A stretch of DNA of 64,000 bases, taken from the NCBI GenBank assembly GCA_947462335.1, contig OX381720.1, positions 45,292,654-45,356,653 on the forward strand, given 5' to 3'. Under the pieces are notes generated by a model. It had not been told where the DNA came from. It did no database searches and worked only from the letters and a program-made list of their open reading frames with translations. A program made the translations under genes and the position numbers. The number at the start of each line of letters is the position of its first letter. Within the stretch, counting starts at the first letter, position 1. Origin of the DNA: Harmothoe impar. Its lineage: Eukaryota; Annelida; Polychaeta; Phyllodocida; Polynoidae. This document shows, one piece after another, positions 24,401-35,633 of this stretch.

Positions 24401-24430
24401 TACCCAAATACATGATTTATAGCCATTAGA
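21430..24430. repeat. Satellite of ~373-bp units: direct block, then inverted block
   Basis: Each unit begins with GGTTGCCATGGCAACC or a variant (21445, about 21821, 22192, 22563, 22940). It then runs through TTTGGCTCCATTTGAG, TTTCCATGGAAACAGAAGG and ACCCATTTTCTGGTCAATAT. From about 22970 the units run in the opposite orientation up to about 24420, with partial units at the switch. The whole is a large head-to-head palindrome. An 83-95 codon frame recurs in most units. It encodes a repeated peptide with no known motif and I treat it as non-coding. Confidence 0.85.
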
Positions 24431-25008
24431 CTTTCGGGGGTCACAAGAACTCAATTCTGAGGGATCCGCTCCCCTACTACTAGATATTCTGAGTGATTGA
24501 GCATGTTATTGGCGTCACAGATGACTCAGGGTAAGCTGGGTGTGTGAGTGAGTAATGGATGTTTAACACCATTTCGACAAACCTGGGTCTGTAGCTTATC
24601 ATGTCCAGTTAGATATATAATACTCCCTTATACTTATTTATTGGTCAATTCTGGCATCATAAATGAATTCCTTGTTAAAAGGTACCCTCAAGTGTGTCAT
24701 ACATGTATGCTATTCCATTTCAGGCCAGGAGGTGGGTGTGGGTGAGCAGGTGGGTGTGGGAGAGCAGGTGGATGTGAGTGTGGAGGTGGGTGTGGGCCCG
24801 GGGGTGTGGGCGACAGTCGCCGGCTGCAGGTGTGTACCACCTTCTTCCCCTGTCAAAAAGTGAGACGGTCGGACCATAAACGGCAAAGATATGGGTAGTA
24901 CAGTTTCGCTCTGCACGTGTTGCATCTGCCGTCTGTGATGACAGCGATATTGTACATGCCACCCCCGCTGAACAACAAAGTGTCTTTGGTTGAATCAGCA
25001 ATTTACAA
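24431..25008. other. Non-coding stretch with a G-rich GGTGGGTGTGGG minisatellite
   Basis: Between about 24728 and 24812 the plus strand is a run of GGTGGGTGTGGGAGAGCA-like units, with many G3 tracts that could form G-quadruplexes. No exon is recognised on either side of it. Confidence 0.5.
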
Positions 25009-25512
25009 TCAGATCGGCAATGGTAAATGAACAAGTAATATTGAAATAACCAGTATCAGAGTCGCAAAGATAACCTTTCTTGTTGTATAATAAACATGAG
25101 CTGATATAAACACAACTAACCAAGAAGCTAGAAGCAGTGTTATATGCATAAATCATCTTAATGCAGAACTATATTGATGAGGAAAATGGCAGACTGCCAT
25201 ATAACCATCTTCAATAGGAAGTATGGGCCACATTGATAAAGTGTCAAACACTGCAAGTAATGATAGCAGTATCATGAAGACAGAGTGCTTCATGAGGGAG
25301 CCATACACTATTACAATGATAACCAGGCTATTCAGCACTGTTCCTATTCCACAGAGTGTTACAGTTGCAATCATGTTTAACAATGACAAGGATTCTGATC
25401 GACAGTTAATAGTAGCGTTGTTTCCAGTGATATAATAGGACGAGATATTACCACGACATACAAATCCCATGATGTAAACTTTTTCAAAATAGTATGTAGT
25501 TGGTGACAACAA
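25009..25512 (-). pseudogene. Rhodopsin-family (class A) GPCR fragment, decayed
   Basis: On the minus strand the frame from 25512 reads an N-terminal ectodomain with N-glycosylation sites (NIS, NAT), then a first membrane helix with the GxxxN pattern (GIGTVLNSLVIIVIV). A second helix with the conserved Asp follows (MILLSLLAVFDTLSM). A short loop holds a candidate disulfide Cys (AVCHFPHQ). An in-frame TGA stands at 25153-25155. In the same frame beyond it, two further hydrophobic stretches follow (LLLASWLVVFISAH and KVIFATLILVISILL), resembling helices 3 and 4. The DRY-type region between them is missing and a second stop occurs near 25009. Stop, deletion and absence of helices 5-7 point to a pseudogene of a peptide-receptor-like GPCR. 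The ligand class cannot be told. Confidence 0.65.
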
Positions 25513-26903
25513 CTATATGTGGATAGGTATAGCTGTTAAGAGAATGGTATCGTCCGGGTTGACAAACCTGTAGAAGTGAGAGCACATTGTGCACAATTGT
25601 CAATGTGGCAGTTACTCTCAAAGCAATGGAAGTCATTGTATGATGAGCTTATTGACAAGAATCTGAGTGTACCTGTTCTGAGGTCCCTATCTGCAAAATT
25701 GCCCCTATCCCACAAAATACTCTAGTTTATAATAGATGGGGACCGGGTGAAGGTGCTATGTAGAACATGTAAAAACTCCCATGATATCCCGCATGATCCC
25801 GCATATATAGGACCTACATGAAGTGACGGATAGTTTTCTGATGTCCTTAAGTCATAACATTTTGAGTCTCAAAACATAAAGTATTAGAAGGTTAAAGCCA
25901 CAAGGTAGACTTTCATCATTCTCTAGCCATATCCCAGTGTTCACAGCGCGTATTAAGCCCTGAAGAGACTATGTAGAGCTTAACAAGCGCTTAATAAGTG
26001 GCCTGTGCCTATTGGGATTGTTCTGCCATTTTTCATTTTCTAATGGAGACATGTGTGTCAGAACTATGAGCAAATAATGTTCTCCAAATACTACAGATTA
26101 GTAAAATAAACAGTTTATCAGGCCTTACCAATATATTTCTATATATATGACAGGTATCCATGAGCTCTCGCCAGTTAAGGACCCTTATTCACAATATATA
26201 GTCTCACATATTTCTGGGACTTAAGGGCCCCACACCTGTCATATTGGTACAGAATCAAGCTATTTAAGAGATGAATTTCTGGTTTTATAATGTGATGCTG
26301 ACTTTCTGCCTAGAGCTGTTTAGATGTTGACTGGTCACACAGGGTCATCGCCATGTTTGTCACTGTCTGTAGAGAGTCCATTAGCTGGACATAAAAGGTA
26401 ATTTCCACCCCCACCCCCCCTCCCCGCCATTCAACATTCTGCTAGCTAATATTTGGTCAGAATTTCTTATATCAGCCGCAGTGGTTTGAATAAGCACATG
26501 GGTCTTAAATAAGCACAGGTTTAAATAATGCTTAGGATTATTGTATGAAATGTATGATTAATCATTGTAGCATATAAAATTCATGCATTATGACGAGAAA
26601 GAGCATATCGTTTATTGAGTCACTATGCGGCCCTTAAAGGCATCGAGATGGGGGTGTGTATACCCATGATATAGGGTGCGTTGTATATATGGTCTTTAGT
26701 CATCTCTCGTTCTTTTGTTTGTTTTCTGTCATAAGAGGAATGTTCTTGAGTGTGCTCTACCGTGCGTCTAACCTGCTTAGTCTTTTTCCTGCATGCGTAA
26801 TGAACACTCCACAGTTTCATGTTTCAATATCATATATAAACCAGTTATATTTACCTTTATTGTGAGAGTCGTTTGATATGCACATGATGTAAAGAGTATA
26901 GCC
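25513..26903. other. Non-coding stretch, no gene recognised
   Basis: No exon supported. A C-rich run lies at about 26407-26426. Missing GPCR coding sequence was looked for here and not found. Confidence 0.45.
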
Positions 26904-26905
26904 TA

Positions 26906-27364
26906 CACTGTTAGAAGTAAGTACTGTAGCTGTACAGTATAAAAGGAGGTATTTTTGGTTTCCAGTAGCACATACTGTACAGCTACCGGTACACTCACCT
27001 ACTGTAGAACACCACACACAGGAGATGGTGGGTTCGGATCCCACCTTGACACAATAGGCACTGCTGTTGTTTATCTATAGAAAATCTAAATTATACACAT
27101 ATACATATTCAAATATCTACTAACTAACATTTCTATGCCAATATAGGTGGAAATGCATGTCAACTGGCTTAAAGAAAAATAAAAATAAAAACGTATTTCT
27201 CATTGTGCCAAGGTTAGGCTCGAACCCACAACCTTCTGTGTGTGGGTTTTACAGTAGGTAAGTTTAGCTGTACAGTATGTGATACTGGAAACCTAAAATA
27301 CCTCCCTTTATATTGTGCAGCTACAGTATATCTCGCTGTGCAGCTACACTAACTTCTGACAGTG
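26906..27364. mobile_element. 459-bp MITE, TIR CACTGTTAGAAGT, TA target duplication
   Basis: The left ~100 bp (CACTGTTAGAAGTAAGTACT, then AGGAGGTATTTT and GGTTTCCAGTA) is repeated inverted at the right end (ending AACTTCTGACAGTG). TA dinucleotides flank both ends at 26904-26905 and 27365-27366. Inside, a T-arm-like GTGGGTTCGGATCCCACC lies at about 27027-27044 on the plus strand, and GTGGGTTCGAGCC lies near 27210 on the minus strand. The core may therefore include tRNA-derived sequence. TA duplication is compatible with a Tc1/mariner-type or similar superfamily. That assignment is inference. Confidence 0.8.
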
Positions 27365-27366
27365 TA

Positions 27367-27944
27367 TGCTGGTTCCTTCTGTATTAAATTCATAATGTCC
27401 ATTCGCTTGGTTTTACCGAAAAGTGGTTTGCGAATGCATATCGATTAAAATGTATTTTCTTAGTCAAAGTTTTGATGTCCCCCACTTACACTCTGATGAC
27501 TGCATAAATACATTCTACAATCAGCACAAACCAATCGCAATCTGCCATGGTCTATTTCATGACGAAAAAAGGCAACACATAGAGCTTCTATCAGCCAGAC
27601 AATGGCTATTGATTAAATAGTGTGCTACTTTATAAAACACGGGTGATGGATCATTGATGTCAAGAAGGATAACGATGAATTGGGACCTGACAGGTCCTGA
27701 TGATTTATCACAGTAACTAAACATGCCAATTGGTCAGTTTCATGTAGAAACACCACTGTATGGACAATTTTAATAGGAAGGAAACGAAAGTTGGATGGTA
27801 AGTGCATGTAGTTTATCACCGACCAGGACATGTTCTACGAGAAGAGCATGAGATATTGCGTGTTTTGTTGTTACTTTTTTCGAGATAACTCTCAATACAT
27901 ATGGTTATTGTGTTTGTTTTGCGTCTGCATTGTATGGTAAGGCC
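27367..27944. other. Non-coding stretch, no gene recognised
   Basis: Nothing beyond short chance frames and AT-rich sequence is visible between the two small MITEs. Confidence 0.4.
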
Positions 27945-28172
27945 CAAAAAAAGGTTTGTTTCAGGTCACCCAACCGACCCTGTCAAAACAGGGCCGACTC
28001 CACGTTTTTTATGCAATTTTGAAGAATTTTTTGTATGTTTACCTTTTGTGGGTCAATTTTAGGGTCTTCGAAAAGGCGGGCTATTACTTTCATGTTTAAA
28101 AAAAAAAGATCCGACCTACCGACCCTACATTTTCTTGCCATGTTACCTGAAACAAACCTCTTTTTTTTGGCA
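27945..28172. mobile_element. Short foldback MITE, TIR CCAAAAAAAGGTTTGTTTCAG
   Basis: AAAAAAGGTTTGTTTCAGGT near 27947 is mirrored by ACCTGAAACAAACCTCTTTT near 28145. Further inside, ACCGACCCTGT and ACCGACCCTACA recur. The 65-codon frame on the minus strand is part of the repeat and shows no known domain. Target duplication is not clear. Confidence 0.65.
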
Positions 28173-28340
28173 TAAGGCAAACCGTAACCCTGGATATTGG
28201 ACCAGGACGGGGGAGGAGGAGATATAGGCCTATAGCTATTGCCACTATAGGGCCGTGGGTAGCCTGGACCCTTTTCATGCCAGGGAGGGAGACTGGGAAA
28301 AGATCTAACGTGTGATCCTAATCACAAAAGACTCAGGTAG

Positions 28341-31060
28341 TTGGTTTTCTCCTCAAATGTAATAGTGATCCAAACTTTGGTTGTTGAATGTTTTAATGTT
28401 TTAAACATCCATGTAAATAAAATCAGATATTTCAAATCACTTTGGAACATGTTATGATGTCCCATGTCATGTCTCATCTTATGTCCTATGTCCCATCTCA
28501 TGTCCTATCTCATCTCCCATCTCATGTCCTATGTCCCATCTCATGTCCCATCTCATGTCCCATCCCATGTCCCATCTCATGCCCCATGTCCCATCTCATG
28601 TCCCATCTCATGTCCCATGTCCCATCTAATGCCCCATGTCCCACCTCATGTCCCATGTCCCATCTCATGTCCCATGTCCCATCTCATGTCTCATCTCATG
28701 TCCCATGTCCCATCTCATGACCCATCCCATGTCCGTTGTCCCACCTCATGTCCCATGTCCGTTGTCCCACCTCATGTCCCATCTCATGTCCCATGTCCCA
28801 CCTCATGTCCCATGTCCCACCTCATGTCCCATGTCCCACCTCATGACCCATGTCCCATCTCATGTCCCATCTCATGTCCCATCTCATGTCCCATGTCTCA
28901 CCTCATGTCCCATGTCCCACCTCATGTCGCATGTCCCACCCCATGTCCCATGTCCTATCTCATGTCCCAGGTCCCACCTCATGTCCCATGTCCCATCTCA
29001 TGTCCCATGTCACACCTCTAACCCATGTCACACCTCATGTCCCATGTCCCCCCTCATGTCCCATGTCTCACCCCATGTCCCACCTCATGTCCCATGTCCC
29101 ACCCCATGTCCCATGTCCCACCTCATGTCACATGTCCCATGTCCTACCTCATGCCCCATATCCTACCTCATGTCACAAGTCCCACCTCATGGCCCACCTC
29201 ATGTCCTATGTCTTAACTCATATCCCATGTCCTAACTCATGTCCCATGTCCCAACTCATGTCCAATGTCCAAACTAATGTCCAATGTCCCAACTCATGTC
29301 CCAAGTCCCAACTCATGTTCCTTCTCATGTCCCAAGTCCCAACTCATGTCCCATCTCATGTCCAGTGTCCCTACTCATGTCCAATGTTCTCAGTCATGGC
29401 CCATGTCCCAACTCATGTCCCATGTCCCATCCTATGTCCCATCTCACGTCCTATCTCATATCCCAACTAATTCCCCATGTCACAACTCATGTCCTTTGTC
29501 CCATCTCCCAACTCATGTCCCAACTAATTCCCCAAGTCCCAACTCATGTTCCATGTCCCAACTCATATCCAATGTCCCAACTCATGTCCAATGTCCCAAT
29601 GTTGGTTTTCTCCTCGAAATGTAATAGTGATCCAAACTTTGGTTGTTGAATGTTTTAATGTTTTAAACATCCATGTAAATAAAATCAGATATTTCAAATC
29701 ACTTTGGAATATGTTATGATGTCCCATGTCATGTCCCATCTTATGTCCTATGTCCCATCTCATGTCCTATCTCATCTCCCATCTTATGTCCTATGTCCCA
29801 TCCCATGTCCCATCTCATGCCCCATGTCCCATCTCATGTCCTATGTCCCATCTCACGTCCCATCTCATGTCCCATCTCATGTCCCATCCCATGTCCCATC
29901 TCATGCCCCATGTCCCATCTCATGTCCCATGTCCCACCTCATGTCCCATCTCATGTCCCATGTCCCATCTCATGTCCCATCTCATGTCTCATCTCATGTC
30001 CCATCTTATGTCCCATCCCATGTCCGTTGTCCCACCTCATGTCCCATCTCATGTCCCGTCCCATGTCCCACCTCATGTCCCATCTCATGTCCCATGTCAC
30101 ACCTCATGTCCCATGTCCCACCTCATGACCCATGTCCCATCTCATGTCCCATCTCATGTCCCATGTCTCACCTCATGTCCCATGTCCCACCTCATGTCGC
30201 ATGTCCCACCCCATGTCCCATGTCCTATCTCATGTCCCAGGTCCCACCTCATGTCCCATGTCCCATCTCATGTCCCATGTCACACCTCATGTCCCATCTC
30301 ATGTTCCATCCCATGTCCCATGTCCCAGCTCATGTCCCATGTCCCCCCTCATGTCCCATGTCCCACCTCATGTCCCATGTCCCATGTCACACCTCATGTC
30401 CCATGTCCCACCTCATGACCCATGTCCCATCTCATGTCCCATGTCTCACCTCATGTCCCATGTCCCACCTCATGTCGCATGTCCCACCCCATGTCCCATC
30501 TCATGTCCCACCTCATGTCCCATGTCCCATCTCATGTCCCATGTCCCACCTCATGTCCCATCTCATGTTCCATCTCATGTCCCACCTCATGTCCCATGTC
30601 CCCCCTCATGTCCCATGTCTCCCCTCATGTCCCATGTCCCACCCCATGTCCCACCTCATGTCACATGTCCCATGTCCTACCTCATGCCCCATATCCTACC
30701 TCATGTCCCACCTGATGTCACAAGTCCCACCTCATGGCCCACCTCATGTCCTATGTCTTACCTCATGTCCCATGTCCTAACTCATGTCCCATGTCCCAAC
30801 TCATGTCCAATGTCCAAACTAATGTCCAATGTCCCAACTCATGGCCCATGTCCCAGCTCATGTCCCATGTCCCATCCTATGTCCCATCTCACGTCCTATC
30901 TCATATCCCAACTAATTCCCCATGTCACAACTCATGTCCTTTGTCCCATCTCCCAACTCATGTCCCAACTAATTCCCCAAGTCCCAACTCATGTTCCATG
31001 TCCCAACTCATATCCAATGTCCCAACTCATGTCCAATGTCCCAAATCATGTCCCATGACG
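28341..31060. repeat. CATGTCCCATCT minisatellite, duplicated as a 1261-bp block
   Basis: Two long runs of ATGTCCCATCTC/ATGTCCCACCTC units (about 28450-29600 and 29710-31060) are each preceded by the same ~110-bp leader beginning TTGGTTTTCTCCTC, at 28341 and 29602. The runs shift composition in parallel: CATCTC-rich first, CACCTC-rich in the middle, CAACTC-rich at the end. This shows the block duplicated after the gradient arose. All frames are open for hundreds of codons only because the unit lacks stop codons. Confidence 0.9.
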
Positions 31061-31551
31061 TGTGGCATGCGCTTGCCAGCAGGTCCCAGATTCATTATAC
31101 CAGCAATGCAGTAATCTATGTACTGCGCGTCCTCTTTTTGTCCACTACTGTTTCCCGCCCTCTTTTATCAAACTTTTGGTCTTAAAAAAAGTGTCTTACA
31201 GTTCCAAATATTTTCATCTACATTGAATTAACTACTACTGCAAAAAAGGACATAAAGTCTACATCAGAACATTCATGTTTGTCTACAATGAAGAAATGGA
31301 CACCGTTTTTTGGTGAAGTTTTTTTCATTCAATGTTTTCAGGCATTTCAAATAGCATTACATGGATTTCTTTTACATTACAGTGTTGGGAAAATGTTTAA
31401 GTTTATGATGCAATCAATTGTTTTGACTTTATTTACTTTGTTGACCTATTTATCAATGAGTGAAAATTATTTTGGTTGCCTGAAAAAAACGTCTCACCAA
31501 GGCGTCGTATAAGACTCTGGTAGCAGAGCTACCTGAGTCAATAATCAATAA
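31061..31551. other. Non-coding stretch before the 9.65-kb element
   Basis: AT-rich sequence with no recognised gene. It supplies the left GGCTAT target-site copy at 31552-31557. Confidence 0.4.
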
Positions 31552-31557
31552 GGCTAT
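31552..31557. other. Target-site duplication GGCTAT, left copy
   Basis: Six bases GGCTAT directly precede the left terminus and match the six bases after the right terminus. Confidence 0.85.
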
Positions 31558-32199
31558 AGTAGTATAGTATGTATCGGAACGGGACTATAGTTAAGTACTG
31601 TTTATTACTCAATCGACCTGCAGCCAATCAGAGGCCTCCCTTTTGGCGGGAAATTCAAAAGCAGCCAATGAGAGGCCTCCCTTTTGGCGGGAAATTCAAA
31701 TAGGTCACGTGACCGGAAGTGACCTACTTCCGGTCACGTGACCTTTGGGCGGGAAATTCAAATAGGTCACGTGACCGGAAGTGACCTACTTAAGAGGGTC
31801 ACGTGACCACCATGTTGGCGGGAAATTCAAATAGGTCACGTGACTGGAAGTGACCTACTTAAGGGGGTCACGTGACTACTAGGTTGGCGTGAATTTCAAA
31901 ATAAGTCACTTGAGATTTTTATGGATAAATAAATTTTAAAAAAGAAAAAGCAAGCTGAAAGCTTGCTAAAAAATAATTTAAAAATGCGGCTCTTTTTTTT
32001 TAGGGGGGGGAGGGGCACTCTGGGGGGCACTCTTTAAGATGCATGGGGGGGGAGGGGGGGAGGGGGGAGGGGAGGGGAAGGGTTTTTAAGAGTGAGACTC
32101 GCTTCTCTGCCCTCTCTTTTAGAGGGCAGAGAGGCGAGTCTACTGGTTCGTCTACTTACAATGAAATGTATCATGATTGCGTTTATGATGATGTGCATC
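31558..32199 (+). repeat. Left terminal inverted repeat of the 9.65-kb element
   Basis: The outer third (31558-31900) holds CCAAT boxes at about 31623 and 31664. It has four copies of GGCGGGAAATTCAAA, two of them preceded by TTTT (near 31645 and 31687) and two more near 31749 and 31817. It also has six CACGTG E-boxes, mostly as GGTCACGTGACC, and three CCGGAAGT ETS-like sites. The inner part holds a GCAAGC/GCTTGC hairpin near 31950, a long G-rich tract (about 32003-32083) and a ~20-bp stem hairpin at 32096-32142. Mirrored at 40558-41207. Confidence 0.9.
32003..32142 (+). repeat. G-rich tract plus long hairpin inside the left TIR
   Basis: Runs of G7-G9 separated by single A or C/T bases (about 32003-32083) are followed by the stem GACTCGCTTCTCTGCCCTCT pairing with AGAGGGCAGAGAGGCGAGTC across a 4-nt loop, with one mismatch. 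The G tracts could form quadruplexes. The same structure is mirrored at about 40616-40761 in the right arm. Confidence 0.75.
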
Positions 32200-33019
32200 A
32201 TGATGTGACTATCTTACAACCCTATAAGAAATAAGCAAGGTCTCTCTCCTATACATGGGCGTACTTACACTGGCTATTTGTAAACTAATGAATGCGACTT
32301 CCTCGTTAAAATCAGTATCTACAACTCTTTCAATCCTAAGGCTTTTTTTTTGAGTTTATTCTTTTGTTCAATTTTGGGCCCACCTCAAAAGAGGAATAGG
32401 CCCTCGCTTGCTCATCAGAGCCGGGGTGTAGAAGGCCCCTGCCCTGTCGGGTACGTTCTGAGATAGATCGCCCTCTGGTACGTTTTGGTTGGTTTGGAGC
32501 TCTCGGTCGACTGTCTTATGCACCCGAAAAAAACCAGACTTTCGGTGTCTCATGATAAAACTGGTGCGTTATACTAAGTGCTGGATTACTTTCTCATTTT
32601 TTTATTGTTCTATCAGATGCTTATTTAATTTTTGCACTGATAAAAACAGCTAGCTTGTACAAACACGTGGTCTATTTAAGCGTTAAGTGTAGAAAATGAA
32701 CAGAACAGTGCACAGAAAATAGAGCTACCGACTACATTTCGCCCAGTCACTCAGCGGAGAACAAAAGAACTACTGACGTAGTGTACCCGCTATTCCGACA
32801 GTTGGCGCCACCGTTCGAATCTTTATACTTTTCCCGCGTGCGACATGAAGCCCTGGGGTGGGTACTGGCTGTTTGGTTGTAGGTACTGAAACATAAAAAA
32901 CTACAGCCAGCCCATGTCATGGTGAGACAGCTCTCTTATTCCCCCTTGAGTAGCGTCCGTAGGGCCTATGACAAAACCTAGTCCCGTACACTGAGCAGCT
33001 TCAGGTCTGAAGGCTCATA

Positions 33020-33220
33020 CAGAAAAATGTGTGGGTGTGTGGGTGTGTGGGTGTGTGGGTTGCTTTACGCCTTAGTTAACAGCTATGGTCATTTCAAGGG
33101 CGGTGATGGTGATCGAATCTATGGCCCTTTTACCGAGACAAGGGTTTCTTTTACATCCCACACTACATAGGGGTGTGTGGGTGTGTGGGTCTGTGTGTGT
33201 CTGTTCGGTCTGTGTGTGCA
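33020..33220 (+). repeat. (GTGTGTGG) short tandem repeats, two blocks
   Basis: GTGTGGGTGTGTGGGT units occur at about 33030-33060 and again at 33172-33215. Between them lies a ~70-bp segment (GCTTTACGCC...GATCGAATCTATGG) that recurs at about 36182-36245. Confidence 0.7.
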
Positions 33221-33942
33221 CGCGTCTTGCACTCCGGAATATGTTCAGACACGTTCGAACTTGCTCGGACGTGCCTGGACAGGTCTCACACGCCGACCGT
33301 GTCTGAACATGTTTTCACCTTATAGCTGCTGCCGATGCTGCTACCGCTGCTGCCGATGCTGCTGATGTTAGTAGTCGCGTCGACAAAGAATCGTCATTTG
33401 TCACACTTAAGCCTCTAGTTAAATGCGCGACGGGTAGTAAGGCTACCAACGCGACGACCGGATCGCGCTCTTGCTTAAAGGTGCACCTCAACTCAGTGCG
33501 CCTTTAACACCCGTCCCAAATAGGTAAAGTTCCTGACGCAGCACAGCACCTCCCACCAGTAGCCAATCAGCGCGCCGAACGCCGGACACACCCCCACCGT
33601 GTGAGCCTCTAAGTAGGTCACACGAACCATACTAAGATGCCGACAGGACTAATTGGTCCGTCCGCGGTGGCTGCGAGAGATTGCGCGCTGTCTAAATTCA
33701 CTGCCATGATTGGCAGAGGGGGGGAGCTGATTACCCCTCGTCGGATGAATTGCGGCGGAACCACAATCAATTTTTCGCAGTTTTAGATAAAAAGAGATCC
33801 AGAGCTATCCGCTCGTCCAAGAATTATTTTTCTATCAGCCCGGGATCACCCCCAAATTCAGGCCTAAAGTCCAAAAACCCAACATTTTTTTCCTATGGGA
33901 TTTTAAGGTTGAAGTGTTTTTTGTGACCTCAAGGAGCAGCTC

Positions 33943-34048
33943 ACGGGTTCGAACCCTGTAAACGCCTTGACGCGCTTTCGTCGCCTAAGGCGCCTGTGGC
34001 TAGACGTCTTGACTAAAACTTAGTGAGGGTTCGAACCCGGAACGTCTA
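33943..34048 (+). other. Two tRNA-like T-arm motifs (GGGTTCGAACCC)
   Basis: GGGTTCGAACCC occurs at about 33945 and 34027. Around the second, TAGACGT (34001-34007) and ACGTCTA (34042-34048) can pair as a 7-bp stem. They enclose a small ACTAA/TTAGT hairpin and the T-arm-like motif, a 48-nt tRNA-like fold lacking a D arm. It may be a tRNA relic or tRNA-derived SINE piece. A functional tRNA is unlikely. Confidence 0.3.
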
Positions 34049-35633
34049 TATTAGCCGCCTAATTTCTACTAGCCCCGAAAACGAGAGTATCACATCTATA
34101 TAGGTCACCCATGTTAGCCTTGGTTTAAGTGCGTGCAGAACCGTGTATTGTGCATTTATGCAGCATACAGATATGGAGACATGCTGCTACAGTGTCAAAT
34201 TGATCGACATTGTATGTAACTGGACATGAAGAAGGATATTTTTACTTAGTTTTCTAAAAAGAGGGTAGTTCTCGGTACTCCTCCAGCAGCAGTGGTAGGG
34301 GAGTCGGACAGGTACTTAACCCTATTTATAGGGGCGCTAAGGTAGGGAGTTTGATAAATTTTTGAAAAATGAGTTAAAAAATACATAGTGGTTCCATTAG
34401 TATAGATCTCTATGAGAGCTTTTCAGATCTGCTTAGATCCAGAAATATCATGGTGAATGCATCTGAACATATTTCCCATTTCTGTGATCTAGGCAGGAGA
34501 GGGGTACTTTCACAGCAGTTAGGGGTTCTGTAGCTCTAGCCCTAGGCACCCTTCTAACTCAGACAGAACAGGTTTACTTAAAATGGCTAGGGTCATTGTT
34601 GGGCAGAGGCACATGCATCTGGATTTCACATACGTCTTCAAGAACACAATTACCAACATCCCCATGGTAACAAGTTTTAACAACTCATATTTATTTATTA
34701 CATTTTGACATGAAGAATGTCACCATAATATTGTAGGCTACAGAAAACAGAGACTCTTATCTTTCTCCACTAATGACTCCATTCATGTTGACTGCCATGA
34801 TATTGTGATTAAAATGAGGGGTTTGTGTTTTTTTATAGCTCAAGAAATGAGGTCAGGAGGGCTATTTTTATGCAATGCACCAGTGGGGGTGCTATTAGGA
34901 AGGGTGCATATTTGATCACAGAAACGGGCAGACTACAGCGGCAGCGCTATTTTGAACTCTCTAGAGGCTAAGGGTTTGAGATGAACGTGTCCCATGTCGC
35001 ATGTCGATTTTTAAGAAATGACCATGTCACATGACCCTAAGTGAAAAAGGCGTTGTCACTAGTGTCACTAAGGGGGAAAATGTAGGGGCACCGTAATTGA
35101 TACAATCGGACTCTTGGGACCATAGTCTACTAAGAATTTTTTTTTTAAATTTGACCACCCGCAAGGCCGGAATTTGAAGGAAGAGTTGAGGCGCCTACTT
35201 ATACAGTAATTGAGAATTTTTTATTCATGTCACATGTCGATTTTTAAGAATGGTCTAATGACACAGATAGCGCTAAACTTAAAGACCTACTCCCCGCTCC
35301 CTTAGTCTTTCTATACTGAATCCGGGACTTGCCGGTGAGGCCGACAAAGGGCTGACCTAATGAGCTCACAGCTGGACTAGATACCCAATGTTTTGGATTG
35401 GAGAAATCAGCAGAGCAATAAAAGCGTGGTGAGGCTGGTGTTATTTTCAAGGGTGGCCCCTGTGAGTTGTAAAATTGGTGCTAAATGTGGTAACCAAGAG
35501 GATGCTAAGTTTATTGATATTGTCCGTTAATGATACTTAAGGTGGGTGTTGTCTAAAGTTTTAATTGATATTACCAATGTGGCCAATAATGACTTCACAG
35601 TTGGGGCCTTCGCCCGCAGGTCCCAGATTCAGG

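Noticed and set aside
28442..31114. Very long frames encoding MSHLMSHVPSHVPCP-type proteins
   Set aside because: The minisatellite unit lacks stop codons, so several overlapping frames are open at once. No initiation context or splice sites support a protein.
31279..31512. 77-codon frame with hydrophobic residues
   Set aside because: AT-rich chance frame; no start context, homologous motif or neighbouring exon.
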